From: Ignavibacteriota bacterium
Lineage (GTDB): Bacteria; Bacteroidota; Ignavibacteria; Ignavibacteriales; Melioribacteraceae
DNA length: 64,000 bases
Assembly: GCA_013112585.1 (NCBI GenBank)
Contig: JABFGH010000001.1
Span: 62,001-126,000 of the forward strand
Direction: 5' to 3'
Shown: one piece after another, positions 54,793 to 63,351 of the stretch
Layout of the letters: each line of letters starts with the position of its first letter
How positions within the stretch are numbered: the first letter of the stretch is position 1
Position numbers and translations under genes: made by a program
Notes under the pieces: model-generated
The model's database searches: none
What the model was told of the DNA's origin: nothing
What the model saw: the letters and a program-made list of their open reading frames with translations, nothing else

Positions 54793-54808
54793 CAGAATTA
54801 AAAATCTG
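54793..54808 (+). promoter_or_regulatory. CAGA-N8-TCTG palindrome before the nrf operon
   Basis: CAGAATTAAAAATCTG differs from the Rrf2-gene site at three central positions. It ends 22 bases before the TTG of the first gene of the nrf operon. Confidence 0.6.
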
Positions 54809-54830
54809 TTTAAGAGAAAGGATTTAGGTT

Positions 54831-55934
54831 TTGAAAAAAGCTGCAAAAATTATTAAAAACACCGAAAAACCAATACAGAAATATAGATTTATAATTCAGA
54901 TACTATTTGCACTTATTTGCATCTGGATTGGAGTTGAATTTTATTTATTCACAACCTACCTCGAATCGGGAGGAACGACTACATTTTTTGAACGTCCGCC
55001 CGGAGCGGAAGCATTTTTACCTATCAGCTCGATGATGAGCGTTTATTATTTCTTCTTAACAGGAGATATTCATTCGGCACATCCCGCCGGTTTCTTCATT
55101 TTCATTGCAATTATAGTTGTCTCACTTTTAGTAGGAAAATCCTTCTGCAGTTGGATTTGCCCTGTCGGACTCCTTTCTGAGTTAGTAGGGGATTTCGGGG
55201 AAAAGGTTCAGAAAAAATTATTTAAGCGAAAACTTCGTATGCCGAAATTATTGGACTATCCACTTAGAAGCATTAAATATTTGCTGCTGGGATTTTTCGT
55301 CTTCTCAATTTTCTTTGCGATGACAAACGCGGCTTTAAAATATTTTTTAGATAGTTCATATAATATTATCTCCGATGTAAAGATGTACTACTTTTTTGCA
55401 GATATTTCCCGAACATCGATTATTGTAATTTCTGTTTTATTTCTTCTTTCAATAATTATTAGAAATTTTTGGTGCCGCTATTTATGTCCTTATGGTGCAT
55501 TGCTTGGATTCATTTCATTTTTTAGTCCGACAAAAATAAAGCGTGATGCAGATAAATGTATCGACTGCTCACTTTGTACAAAAGCTTGTCCGTCAAACAT
55601 TAATGTTGAAAAAGTAAATGTTGTATTTTCAGATGAATGCTCTTCCTGCCTTAGCTGTGTTGATGCATGCCCGGTAGAGGATACTTTGTACTTAAAATCA
55701 TATATTACGAAAGAGAAAATAAATAAAAAGGTAATAGCATTTGGAATTGTTGCCGTTTATTTTATAATACTTGGTATAGGAATGGTGACCGGAAATTGGC
55801 AAGCGCCAACTACGAAAGAAGAATATTTAATGCACTTCAAAAATAAAAATTCTATTGGTCATCCCAGAAGCACAAAAGACATAAACAAATTAAATAAACT
55901 TACAGAAGGAAATGCTAATGAGTTCAACAAGTAA
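54831..55934 (+). CDS. NapH-like membrane polyferredoxin
   Basis: The 367-residue protein has about five membrane helices, with CSWICPVGLLSE and WCRYLCPYGALLG on cytoplasmic loops and two C-terminal 4Fe-4S motifs: CIDCSLCTKACPSNI and CSSCLSCVDACPVED. This matches NapH/CcoG-type proteins that move electrons from quinol or handle maturation. Its place before nrfH and nrfA suggests it feeds the nitrite reductase or its maturation. The start is TTG 54831 after AAAGGATTTAGG, and its end overlaps nrfH. Confidence 0.88.
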   Translation: MKKAAKIIKNTEKPIQKYRFIIQILFALICIWIGVEFYLFTTYLESGGTTTFFERPPGAEAFLPISSMMSVYYFFLTGDIHSAHPAGFFIFIAIIVVSLLVGKSFCSWICPVGLLSELVGDFGEKVQKKLFKRKLRMPKLLDYPLRSIKYLLLGFFVFSIFFAMTNAALKYFLDSSYNIISDVKMYYFFADISRTSIIVISVLFLLSIIIRNFWCRYLCPYGALLGFISFFSPTKIKRDADKCIDCSLCTKACPSNINVEKVNVVFSDECSSCLSCVDACPVEDTLYLKSYITKEKINKKVIAFGIVAVYFIILGIGMVTGNWQAPTTKEEYLMHFKNKNSIGHPRSTKDINKLNKLTEGNANEFNK

Positions 55935-56529
55935 TTCCGAAAACAATTATATCAAAAAACTTGTTCCGCCCCCAAATTGGCAATTGCCGGTTCTAATTTT
56001 ATTTGGAATTATGGTAGGATTAGGAATGTACATATTGTATATCTCTAACGCTGTATCATACTTATCTGATAAACCGGAAGCATGTGTAAATTGCCACGTT
56101 ATGGCGCCTCAGTTTGCTACATGGGAACGCAGTAGTCACGGCAGAGTAACAAATTGTAATGATTGTCACGTTCCGCATGATAATTTTGTGCGTAAATATG
56201 CGTTCAAAGCTATGGATGGATTACGACACGCGACGATGTTTACGTTAAGATTGGAACCTCAGGTAATTCGAATTAAACAAGCCGGTAAAGACGCTGTGCA
56301 GGAAAATTGTATTAGGTGTCATAGCAATAACATTCATCCCATTTCACTTAGGGCAGTCAGCAATGCAAGTATTATTGATGAAGGAGATAGGTATTGCTGG
56401 GACTGCCATAGAACAGTGCCGCACGGAAGAGTTAATAGTCTCTCTTCAGCGCCTTACGCAAGGGTACCGATTTCGGCTGCACCTGCACCGAAATGGATTG
56501 ATGATTTTATTAAAATGAAAAAAAATTAA
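55918..56529 (+). CDS. nrfH: Tetraheme quinol dehydrogenase of nitrite reductase
   Basis: The 203-residue protein is of the NapC/NirT type, with one N-terminal membrane helix (about 22-43) and four CxxCH sites (CVNCH, CNDCH, CIRCH, CWDCH). The first reads CVNCHVM, the Met-ligated heme typical of NrfH. It takes electrons from menaquinol and passes them to NrfA. ATG 55918 is chosen because AAGGA lies seven bases upstream; ATG 55912 would touch it. It overlaps the preceding gene by 17 bases. Confidence 0.93.
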   Translation: MSSTSNSENNYIKKLVPPPNWQLPVLILFGIMVGLGMYILYISNAVSYLSDKPEACVNCHVMAPQFATWERSSHGRVTNCNDCHVPHDNFVRKYAFKAMDGLRHATMFTLRLEPQVIRIKQAGKDAVQENCIRCHSNNIHPISLRAVSNASIIDEGDRYCWDCHRTVPHGRVNSLSSAPYARVPISAAPAPKWIDDFIKMKKN

Positions 56530-56554
56530 ATAATAATTAAACAAAGGAAGAATC

Positions 56555-58054
56555 ATGAGTTCAACAAATGACGGAGCTAAAAGAAAACCCATAACAAACT
56601 GGTTTCTATTTATTGTTACGGTTGTTGTAGTTTTTTTAATTGGTATGTTTGCTTCATCTATTATTGAAAGAAAAGCCGAAGGAGTTTATACCTTACAAAT
56701 GGTTAAACCAATTCCTGAAGATGAAACACGAAATGAGGTTTGGGGAGCTAATTTTCCGCGAGAGTATGAAACCTATATGCAGACCTTAGAAACAGATTTT
56801 GCAAGTGAACATGGCGGTTCAAAAAAAATTGATTATTTGGAAACATATCCCGAGTTAGTTGTCTTGTGGGCGGGCTATGGTTTTTCTAAAGATTATAATC
56901 AAGGTAGAGGTCATGCTTACGCTATTGAAGATCTTAGAAATACTTTAAGAACAGGGGGTGAAAGCAACGATCCTATGCCGGCAACCTGCTGGGCATGTAA
57001 AGGTCCTGATGTTCCAAGAGTAATGAAAAAAGTTGGCGTTACAGAATTTTATGCAGCAACCTGGAAAGAAAGAGGTGATCAAATTGTTAATCCAATTGGC
57101 TGCGCCGACTGCCACGATAATGAAACAATGAATTTAAAAATTACCCGTCCGGCACTTGCTGAAGCATTTGAACGACAAGGTGTTGACATGAGTAAATTTA
57201 CCAGAAATGAAATGCGTTCCTTAGTTTGCGCACAATGCCACGTTGAATACTACTTTAATACAGCCGGGCATGACGGCGTGCCTTACTTAACTTTTCCGTG
57301 GGATAATGGATTCAGTGCCGATGATATGGAAAAATATTATGATGATTTAGATTTTTCAGATTGGACACATCAACTAAGTAAAGCCCCAATGTTAAAAGCT
57401 CAGCATCCTGATTATGAATTATATATGACAGGTATTCATGCCAAGCGCGGAGTTTCGTGCGCTGACTGTCACATGCCCTATAAAAGTGAAGGCGGGGTTA
57501 AGTTTACTGATCATCATGTGCAGAGCCCTTTAAATAATGTAGCAAACTCATGCCAGGTATGCCACAGAGAGAAAACAGAAGATTTAGTTCGCGATGTTTA
57601 TGAAAGACAGGAGAGGTTAGGAGAACTAAGAAGAATTGCGGAAGTGAATTTAGCTGCTGCTCATTTAGAGGCAAAAATTGCATGGGATAATGGAGCAACT
57701 AAAAAAGAAATGAAAGATGTTCTAACCTTACTTCGTCATTCCCAGTGGAGATGGGATTGGGTTGCCGCAGCGAACGGTTTCGGTTTCCATTCACCGGTTG
57801 AAGCACTTCGAGTACTTGGAACTTCAATTGACAAAGCGCAGCAAGCACGTAAAGAGCTTGCATTAATATTAGTGGGGAAAGGTGTTGGCTATCCGGTTAA
57901 ACTTCCTGATATATCAACCAAAGCTAAAGCTCAAAAGGTTATCGGCTTGGATGTGGATTTAATGATTAAGGATAAGGAAGAGTTTTTACAGACCACTGCT
58001 AAAGAATGGGATAGAAAAGCTAAAGAGCGGCAAGGTACTTTAGTAAAATATTAA
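56555..58054 (+). CDS. nrfA: Ammonia-forming cytochrome c nitrite reductase
   Basis: The 499-residue pentaheme enzyme reduces nitrite to ammonium with six electrons in the periplasm. The catalytic heme site is CWACK (residues 145-149, Lys149 as ligand). Four CxxCH sites are at 183, 225, 302 and 333. AQHPDYELYMTGIHAKRGVSCADCHMPY contains the conserved calcium/active-site stretch. The N-terminus is an uncleaved membrane anchor or signal (residues 15-34). It follows nrfH by 25 bp and ends at a strong terminator. Confidence 0.97.
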   Translation: MSSTNDGAKRKPITNWFLFIVTVVVVFLIGMFASSIIERKAEGVYTLQMVKPIPEDETRNEVWGANFPREYETYMQTLETDFASEHGGSKKIDYLETYPELVVLWAGYGFSKDYNQGRGHAYAIEDLRNTLRTGGESNDPMPATCWACKGPDVPRVMKKVGVTEFYAATWKERGDQIVNPIGCADCHDNETMNLKITRPALAEAFERQGVDMSKFTRNEMRSLVCAQCHVEYYFNTAGHDGVPYLTFPWDNGFSADDMEKYYDDLDFSDWTHQLSKAPMLKAQHPDYELYMTGIHAKRGVSCADCHMPYKSEGGVKFTDHHVQSPLNNVANSCQVCHREKTEDLVRDVYERQERLGELRRIAEVNLAAAHLEAKIAWDNGATKKEMKDVLTLLRHSQWRWDWVAAANGFGFHSPVEALRVLGTSIDKAQQARKELALILVGKGVGYPVKLPDISTKAKAQKVIGLDVDLMIKDKEEFLQTTAKEWDRKAKERQGTLVKY

Positions 58055-58086
58055 TTTTAGTTTTTCTATTTAAGTTTCATTTTATT

Positions 58087-58126
58087 AAAGCAGTTCTTCA
58101 GTTATTTGATGAACTGCTTTTTTTAT
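58087..58126 (+). terminator. Terminator of the nrf operon
   Basis: AAAGCAGTTC (58087-58096) pairs with GAACTGCTTT (58111-58120) and is followed by TTTTATTT. Confidence 0.85.
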
Positions 58127-58233
58127 TTCTCCGCTCACTGAGAGCAAAAGCTTTTAACGCAAGGAACGCTATGCAGAAACACGCGAAGTACGCAAAGAAA
58201 GAACAGCTCTCCGCCTGCGAGTAAATCTATAGA

Positions 58234-58491
58234 GGCTCAAAGTTTATAGAATTTTTCCAGATGATACTATCCAGTGTGGTTAAATGTTTGTAGAGAATTT
58301 CCTGATGATATTATTAAAAACTACAGCTTGGCTCAAAGTTTATAAAATCTTTCCAGATGATACTATCCAGTGTGGTTAAATGTTTGTGGAGAATTTCCTT
58401 ATGATATTATTAAAAACCACAGCGTGGTTCAATGTTTGTAGAAATTATCCTGAGGTATTTTTTAGAACCACAGCGTGGTTCAATATCTATT
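58234..58491. repeat. Tandem repeat array, 96-bp period made of two ~48-bp halves
   Basis: Units begin at 58234, 58330 and 58426 (exact 96-bp steps); a third shorter copy runs to 58476 and a fourth starts at 58477. Each 96-bp unit consists of two related halves that begin GG(T/C)TNAA(A/T)GTTT(G/A)TAGA. Some junctions form the hairpin AACCAC-AGC-GTGGTT. The rest of the 58127-58683 gap has a short GCGAAG/CGCAAG-type repeat stretch near 58160-58200 and no convincing gene. Confidence 0.75.
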
Positions 58492-58683
58492 CGTAACTAT
58501 AATACTCTCAAAACAATTGACAAGACTATAAAAAAAACAGCCGATAAACATTTAAGAGTGGTGTCCCGAATATATAAACAAAAATTGCTTAAAATCTTAA
58601 CACAATATTTTTAAGAAGGAACTGTTTAAATATCATTGCAGCATGACAAACTTTTCCAATAAAAATAATCCTCAGCAAAATTT

Positions 58684-59181
58684 CTAATTTGAATTTATTT
58701 TTTCAGGTTCTAAAACATATCCTTCATCTTTAGCTGTTTCAAATTTAGTCTGATAGTCCATTGATGTTTTATTGATATCAGTTTTAAAGAAACCGATAAA
58801 AAGATTTAACTCATTAGAAGTTTTATTCAGTGAAGAAATAAAGTCGGTTATTTCTTCAAATTGATTTTGCAGCTCATCGTTTGATGAACTTCTCAGAAGA
58901 ACATTATCATTATTATTACGGCTCACGTTTGAAATACTTTCAATATTTTTATTGATCTCATTTGTGTTAACCGCAATTTGCTGTGCAGCCGTTGAGTTTT
59001 CTTCAACAACTGTTGAAACTTGTTCAATTTTACCTGCGTTTCCCTCTAGTTTAAGTTCAGAACTTTCAGCCGTAACATCAAGGTTTACTCGTAAATCTCC
59101 ATCGGATAAAATTTTTGGAATTAAATACTTAATAAAAAAATGACGGTATTCCGTTGAGTGACGAAATTTAATCACCTTCAT
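58684..59181 (-). pseudogene. Remnant of a methyl-accepting chemotaxis protein
   Basis: The 165-residue reading frame has a HAMP-like stretch (DGDLRVNLDVTAESSEL) joined to a segment that looks like the last coiled coil of a chemoreceptor (IEQVSTVVEENSTAAQQIAVNTNEINKNIESIS). The ligand domain, membrane helices and the conserved signalling tip are missing. It looks like a receptor gene with large internal deletions. There are no chemotaxis genes nearby. Confidence 0.55.
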
Positions 59182-59312
59182 TTAGCTCTTATTTATTTTT
59201 AATGTTGAATAAACAGCTAAAACCAAATAAATCAGCCAAAAAATCCAATGGCATAAATTTAGATAATTAACTCCATTATGCACTAATATCTATCATTATC
59301 GGAGGTATTAAG

Positions 59313-59771
59313 TTGGAAAAAGAAAAAAAACAGGGTAGAAGAGAGTTTATGATCAATGGCTTAATGGGCGGGGGATTGCTTGTCAGCATTGGGCTTTTTA
59401 TCAGTCACGGACTCTCATTTATTTTTCCCGGTAAAGATGAAAAAAAACAAAGGAAATTATTAGTTGGTAAAGTTGATGAATTGAAGGAAGGCGAAGCGAA
59501 GGAAGTTACTTACGGAGAGAATGATTTATTTCTTGTTAGAACTGCCGACGGCTTCAAAGTATTTTCTGCAATCTGTACTCATCTCGGCTGTAAAATAAAA
59601 TGGCAGGATTACCGGAATCAATTTTATTGTGCTTGCCACAAAGGATTTTTCAGTGCTAATGGTGATGTAATAAGCGGACCGCCGCCCAGAGCTCTGGATC
59701 AATTTAAGGTAGAAGTTGATAAAAATCTGGTTTACATGTGGATTGATGAAAGCAATAAGGGATTAGCATAA
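59313..59771 (+). CDS. Rieske iron-sulfur protein of a bc-type complex
   Basis: The 152-residue protein has a Tat-like start, GRREFM, a membrane anchor (about 18-38) and the Rieske domain with CTHLGCKIKW and CACHKGFFS binding the 2Fe-2S cluster. In high-potential Rieske proteins the second motif reads CPCHGSxY; here the hydrogen-bonding Ser and Tyr are Gly and Phe, which fits a low-potential, menaquinol-linked form. TTG 59313 follows GGAGG. It overlaps the cytochrome b gene by one base. Confidence 0.9.
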   Translation: MEKEKKQGRREFMINGLMGGGLLVSIGLFISHGLSFIFPGKDEKKQRKLLVGKVDELKEGEAKEVTYGENDLFLVRTADGFKVFSAICTHLGCKIKWQDYRNQFYCACHKGFFSANGDVISGPPPRALDQFKVEVDKNLVYMWIDESNKGLA

Positions 59772-60826
59772 TGAAAAAAAATATTAAAGAATGGTTTCTT
59801 AAAAGAGTTCCTGTTGATGTAGAAAACACTTCAAAGGTGATGTCGGAAATAATGTTGAAAGAACCGATACCCAGCCACATGAAGCACTGGTATTATGCTT
59901 TAGGGGCTGCGCCCCTCATTCTGTTTATCATTCAAGTAGTTACAGGTATTTTACTAACGTTCTACTACATCCCTTCAACAGAAATGGCATTTGAAAGTGT
60001 TAGATATATTACAGAAGAAGTTAGAATGGGATTCTACATTCGAGGGCTTCACCGCTGGGGAAGCAACCTTATGGTAATTACTATTTTCCTTCATATGCTC
60101 CGTGTATTTTTTACAAGAGGATATAGAAAACCGCGAGAACTTAACTGGGTGCTGGGTGTTGTTATTTTGTTTGTTACTCTTACATTATGTTTTACCGGCT
60201 ACTCCATGGTTTATAATCAATTATCATACTGGGCTGCTACAGTTGGTACAAATATGATCAAAGAAATACCCCTTATCGGATTACCGATGCTCGAACTTCT
60301 GCGGGGAGGTACTGAAGTTACCGGCAACACTTTAACAAGATTTTTTAATTTGCACATCGGGTTTCTGCCTACAATACTGCTGGTGCTGCTTGCTCTCCAT
60401 ATAATTATGGTTCGTGTTCACGGTGTATCGAAATTAGAGGGGAGGGAGGATGATGAAAAAACTTACCCCTTTTACCCCGAACATTTTTATCACACACTTA
60501 TTATAGGGTTGTTTATTTTATCAGTGTTAAGTGCCTTAACAGTTATTCTGCCGCCCGGCTTAGGCGAAGCTGCAAATCCTTCGGTTACACCAAATCATAT
60601 TAAACCTGAATGGTACTTCTATGGTATCTATTCACTGCTGAAATTCATACCTATTAAATTAGGAATTTACTTGATAACAATATTTGTACTAATCGGTACT
60701 TTTTTTCCTTTTATAGATGATTATTTACGAACAAAACTACCAAAGGTAAAAGTGCATTATATATTCGGAATTTTATCGGCAGTTTTATTCTTGTTCTTCA
60801 CAGTTTTCGAAATGTTTTCTAATTAA
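59771..60826 (+). CDS. Cytochrome b of a b6f/bc-type complex
   Basis: The 351-residue protein has a core with the four heme-b His: HRWGSNLMVITIFLH (14 apart) and HIGFLPTILLVLLALH (15 apart). The 15-residue spacing is that of b6-type cytochromes. The C-terminal third has the PEWY quinol loop (IKPEWYFYGIYSLLKFIP) and three helices, so the protein is a fusion of b6 and subunit IV. The Cys that tethers heme c_n in b6 appears to be Ala (YYALGAA). It transfers menaquinol electrons to the Rieske protein and the octaheme cytochrome downstream. Confidence 0.92.
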   Translation: MKKNIKEWFLKRVPVDVENTSKVMSEIMLKEPIPSHMKHWYYALGAAPLILFIIQVVTGILLTFYYIPSTEMAFESVRYITEEVRMGFYIRGLHRWGSNLMVITIFLHMLRVFFTRGYRKPRELNWVLGVVILFVTLTLCFTGYSMVYNQLSYWAATVGTNMIKEIPLIGLPMLELLRGGTEVTGNTLTRFFNLHIGFLPTILLVLLALHIIMVRVHGVSKLEGREDDEKTYPFYPEHFYHTLIIGLFILSVLSALTVILPPGLGEAANPSVTPNHIKPEWYFYGIYSLLKFIPIKLGIYLITIFVLIGTFFPFIDDYLRTKLPKVKVHYIFGILSAVLFLFFTVFEMFSN

Positions 60827-60850
60827 TAAAATAATTAATGGAGTTCTTAA

Positions 60851-62467
60851 ATGACGGATAAAGATTCTTTAAAAACACAAAAATTGATTGTAGGTGTATT
60901 TAGTGTTCTCTTTGTAGTAATACTAATGATTATTGCCGGGGTAGAAATGAAACAATCGGTTAGCCCAAGTCCTATTATTGAGATAAGCGGATTAAATAAA
61001 AGATGCGTGGATTGCCATACAAGTAAAGGGATAGCGGTAAAAGCAATCGATCACTGGAAACAAAGCATGCATGCAGAACAGAACATTTCCTGTATTGATT
61101 GCCACACTGCCGAAGAGACAGATTTTGATGCTTTTTTCTGTCCCGAAAGTGATATTAGAGTTGCAAAACATCCTACCCCAAAAGATTGTGCCGAATGCCA
61201 TGAAAAGGAAGTTGTTGAATTTACAGAGAGCAAACATGCCCATCAATTTTGGCTGATTAAAAATGCAGACCGTTCTGTTTTTGAATTTCCAATTGGAACA
61301 AGACATGGCTGCGAACAATGTCATAGTGTCAGCACTATGTGGCCCGACGGCAGCGTTGGTGAATGCGATGCTTGTCATGCTAAGCATTCATTTAGTAAAG
61401 CTGTGGCACGCCAGCCGGAAACTTGCGGTGAGTGTCATCTTGGTCCAGACCACCCTCATATTGAAATTTATCTTGAATCGAAACATGGAAATATTTTTAG
61501 AGCAACTGAAAAAGATATTGACTTAAATTTTAAGTCGGATGACCATGACCAAATACCAATTGATATTCCAGTATGCACCACCTGTCATATGGACTCTGAT
61601 GGGCAGCAGCCGATGACGCATAATGTAAGTGCACGCTTGGCTTGGGAATCACAAGCACCCTGGAGTTTTAGAACTGTTTGGGAAGAAGAAAAACTTGGCG
61701 ATTGGAAAATGAAAAGAGGACGAATGGAATCAGTTTGTAAAAGCTGCCATTCACCCGATTTTGTTGGTGTTTACCTTCTTACTGCAGATTTAGTGAACCT
61801 GCAATACAATGAGATGAGAAGACAATTTGTTTATTGGACAAAAAAACTTACAGCCTCGGGAATCATAAGCCGATTAGAATTAGATGGTAAATATTATTCT
61901 GACCCGGTGCTTAACGGCTGGGATGAAGTTCCCGAAGATATGATGTACAAAGCTTGGCATCACGAAGGAAGAAGATTTAGACACGGCGCTATAATGATGG
62001 GTGCTGATTACACGCAATGGCATGGCGTGTGGGAACTTCAGGAAGACCTTGGCAAAATGATTACCTGGGCTGCCGAAAAAGGAGATGCCGAAGCTAAAAG
62101 ATGGGTTGATTCCAATCATCCCGGCAAATGGATTCCGTTTGCACTTTATGATATACCCGGTAATGCTTGGGGAATTAACTCACACATAAATACAACACCT
62201 TTTGTTTATAATAATTACCCGGACTATTGGGAACGTGTTTACAAAAATGTTGAGAAAGCCCACAAGGAAGGACTGCTTACCGACGATCAATGGGAACTTT
62301 GGTTAGGCAGATACAATAATAAAGATCATTATCTCGGTACAAAATACACAGAACAGAATGATTCTTTGTATAAGCATTATCAGGATCTTGATAAGAAAGA
62401 TACTGAAGCATTTAAAAAACAAGCTGTTGAGTTAGAATTACCGGGTGAAAGTTTTTGGAAATATTAA
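60851..62467 (+). CDS. Membrane-anchored octaheme cytochrome, HAO-like
   Basis: The 538-residue protein has one N-terminal membrane helix (11-30) and eight CxxCH sites at residues 52, 81, 113, 154, 172, 192, 242 and 296. The layout matches the octaheme protein at 50228-51469 (HIEIYLESKHG against QWEMYSGSKHG; GADYTQWHGVWELQ against NPDYALWYGWSAMQ) but it is longer and anchored. It follows cytochrome b by 24 bp, so it is most likely the electron acceptor of the bc complex and a terminal reductase for nitrite, NO or hydroxylamine. The substrate is not proven. Confidence 0.9.
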   Translation: MTDKDSLKTQKLIVGVFSVLFVVILMIIAGVEMKQSVSPSPIIEISGLNKRCVDCHTSKGIAVKAIDHWKQSMHAEQNISCIDCHTAEETDFDAFFCPESDIRVAKHPTPKDCAECHEKEVVEFTESKHAHQFWLIKNADRSVFEFPIGTRHGCEQCHSVSTMWPDGSVGECDACHAKHSFSKAVARQPETCGECHLGPDHPHIEIYLESKHGNIFRATEKDIDLNFKSDDHDQIPIDIPVCTTCHMDSDGQQPMTHNVSARLAWESQAPWSFRTVWEEEKLGDWKMKRGRMESVCKSCHSPDFVGVYLLTADLVNLQYNEMRRQFVYWTKKLTASGIISRLELDGKYYSDPVLNGWDEVPEDMMYKAWHHEGRRFRHGAIMMGADYTQWHGVWELQEDLGKMITWAAEKGDAEAKRWVDSNHPGKWIPFALYDIPGNAWGINSHINTTPFVYNNYPDYWERVYKNVEKAHKEGLLTDDQWELWLGRYNNKDHYLGTKYTEQNDSLYKHYQDLDKKDTEAFKKQAVELELPGESFWKY

Positions 62468-62775
62468 CCGGAAGGAATACATGTAAAATTACTAATGTCT
62501 CTTTTTTTGTTACAGTTTGTTCTTCAAGTTAATTGTTCGAGTAAATAGATTTATGGGAAAAGCATTTTTAAAGATTGCTTTCTCAAAATAAAATATACTG
62601 CGGGGCGGCGGAATAATTATCCCTGCCCCAAGGGAAAACCCGCAATTATATAGGCTGTTTAGCAAATTATTGTCCGTAAATACTAAAAGGCTCTGCATAT
62701 AAAAAATGACACATTAAAAAATATTTACCTACTCTTTCAAACCGGAGAGTTTATATTCACGTGAGGAAAACAAAT
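62468..62775. other. Intergenic region without a gene
   Basis: The 308-bp gap contains a GC-richer patch near 62599-62644, with GCGGG and CCCGC arms 40 bp apart, which may be a weak terminator or a repeat. I see no coding ORF. Confidence 0.5.
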
Positions 62776-63351
62776 ATGAATAGAAATCAAAAAATAGTTA
62801 CTGTAGTTTCCTTGGGAATACTTTGGGGAATCTCGGAGAATATTATTGGCGATTTAGTTCAATCATTTTCACTTCCTATTAGAGGAATGGTTCTTACAAT
62901 TTTCACTATTTTCTTTTTAATTAATACAAAAAAACTTGCACCATTCAATGGCTCTATAATAATAACCGGACTAATAGCAGTTTTATTAAAGGCTGTATAT
63001 TATCAAACTATTTTCCATACCGCACTAATTGCCGTAATACTTATGGCTGTTTTTGCCGAATTGTTTTTTATCCTTATCAAAGATTTCAAAAAGGCATCTA
63101 TCTCAGCAAGTATATTTTTAATGATTTACACTTATGTACATGCTATAATAGCTCACAATTATTTTTACGGAAGAAACATTTTTACCCAGTATAAAAATTT
63201 AGTTTATGGGTCTTGGGGGTTAAACCTATCGATTGAATTAATCCTACTATTATTCCTTTTAATAAATGTGATAATAGGCGCAGCAGCCGGCTATTTTTTC
63301 TACAAAGCATCAATAGTAATAAAAAAATATACCAATACGTTTTACGAGTAA
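62776..63351 (+). CDS. Polytopic membrane protein, function unknown
   Basis: From ATG 62776 (GAGG upstream, TGAGGAAAACAAAT) the 191-residue protein has about five to six membrane helices. The start WGISENIIGDLVQSFSLPIRG is a conserved-looking motif of small membrane proteins in this group. The fold could be that of a substrate-binding S component of energy-coupling transporters, but that is only a suggestion. Two other downstream partners of such transporters are absent. Confidence 0.55.
   Translation: MNRNQKIVTVVSLGILWGISENIIGDLVQSFSLPIRGMVLTIFTIFFLINTKKLAPFNGSIIITGLIAVLLKAVYYQTIFHTALIAVILMAVFAELFFILIKDFKKASISASIFLMIYTYVHAIIAHNYFYGRNIFTQYKNLVYGSWGLNLSIELILLLFLLINVIIGAAAGYFFYKASIVIKKYTNTFYE

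Noticed and set aside
58234-58491. CRISPR array
   Set aside because: The units are contiguous with no unique spacers, and no cas genes are nearby.
58432-58614. Possible short gene of 60 codons on the + strand
   Set aside because: It starts inside the tandem repeat array, has no ribosome binding site and no recognisable motif; chance ORF in repeat DNA.
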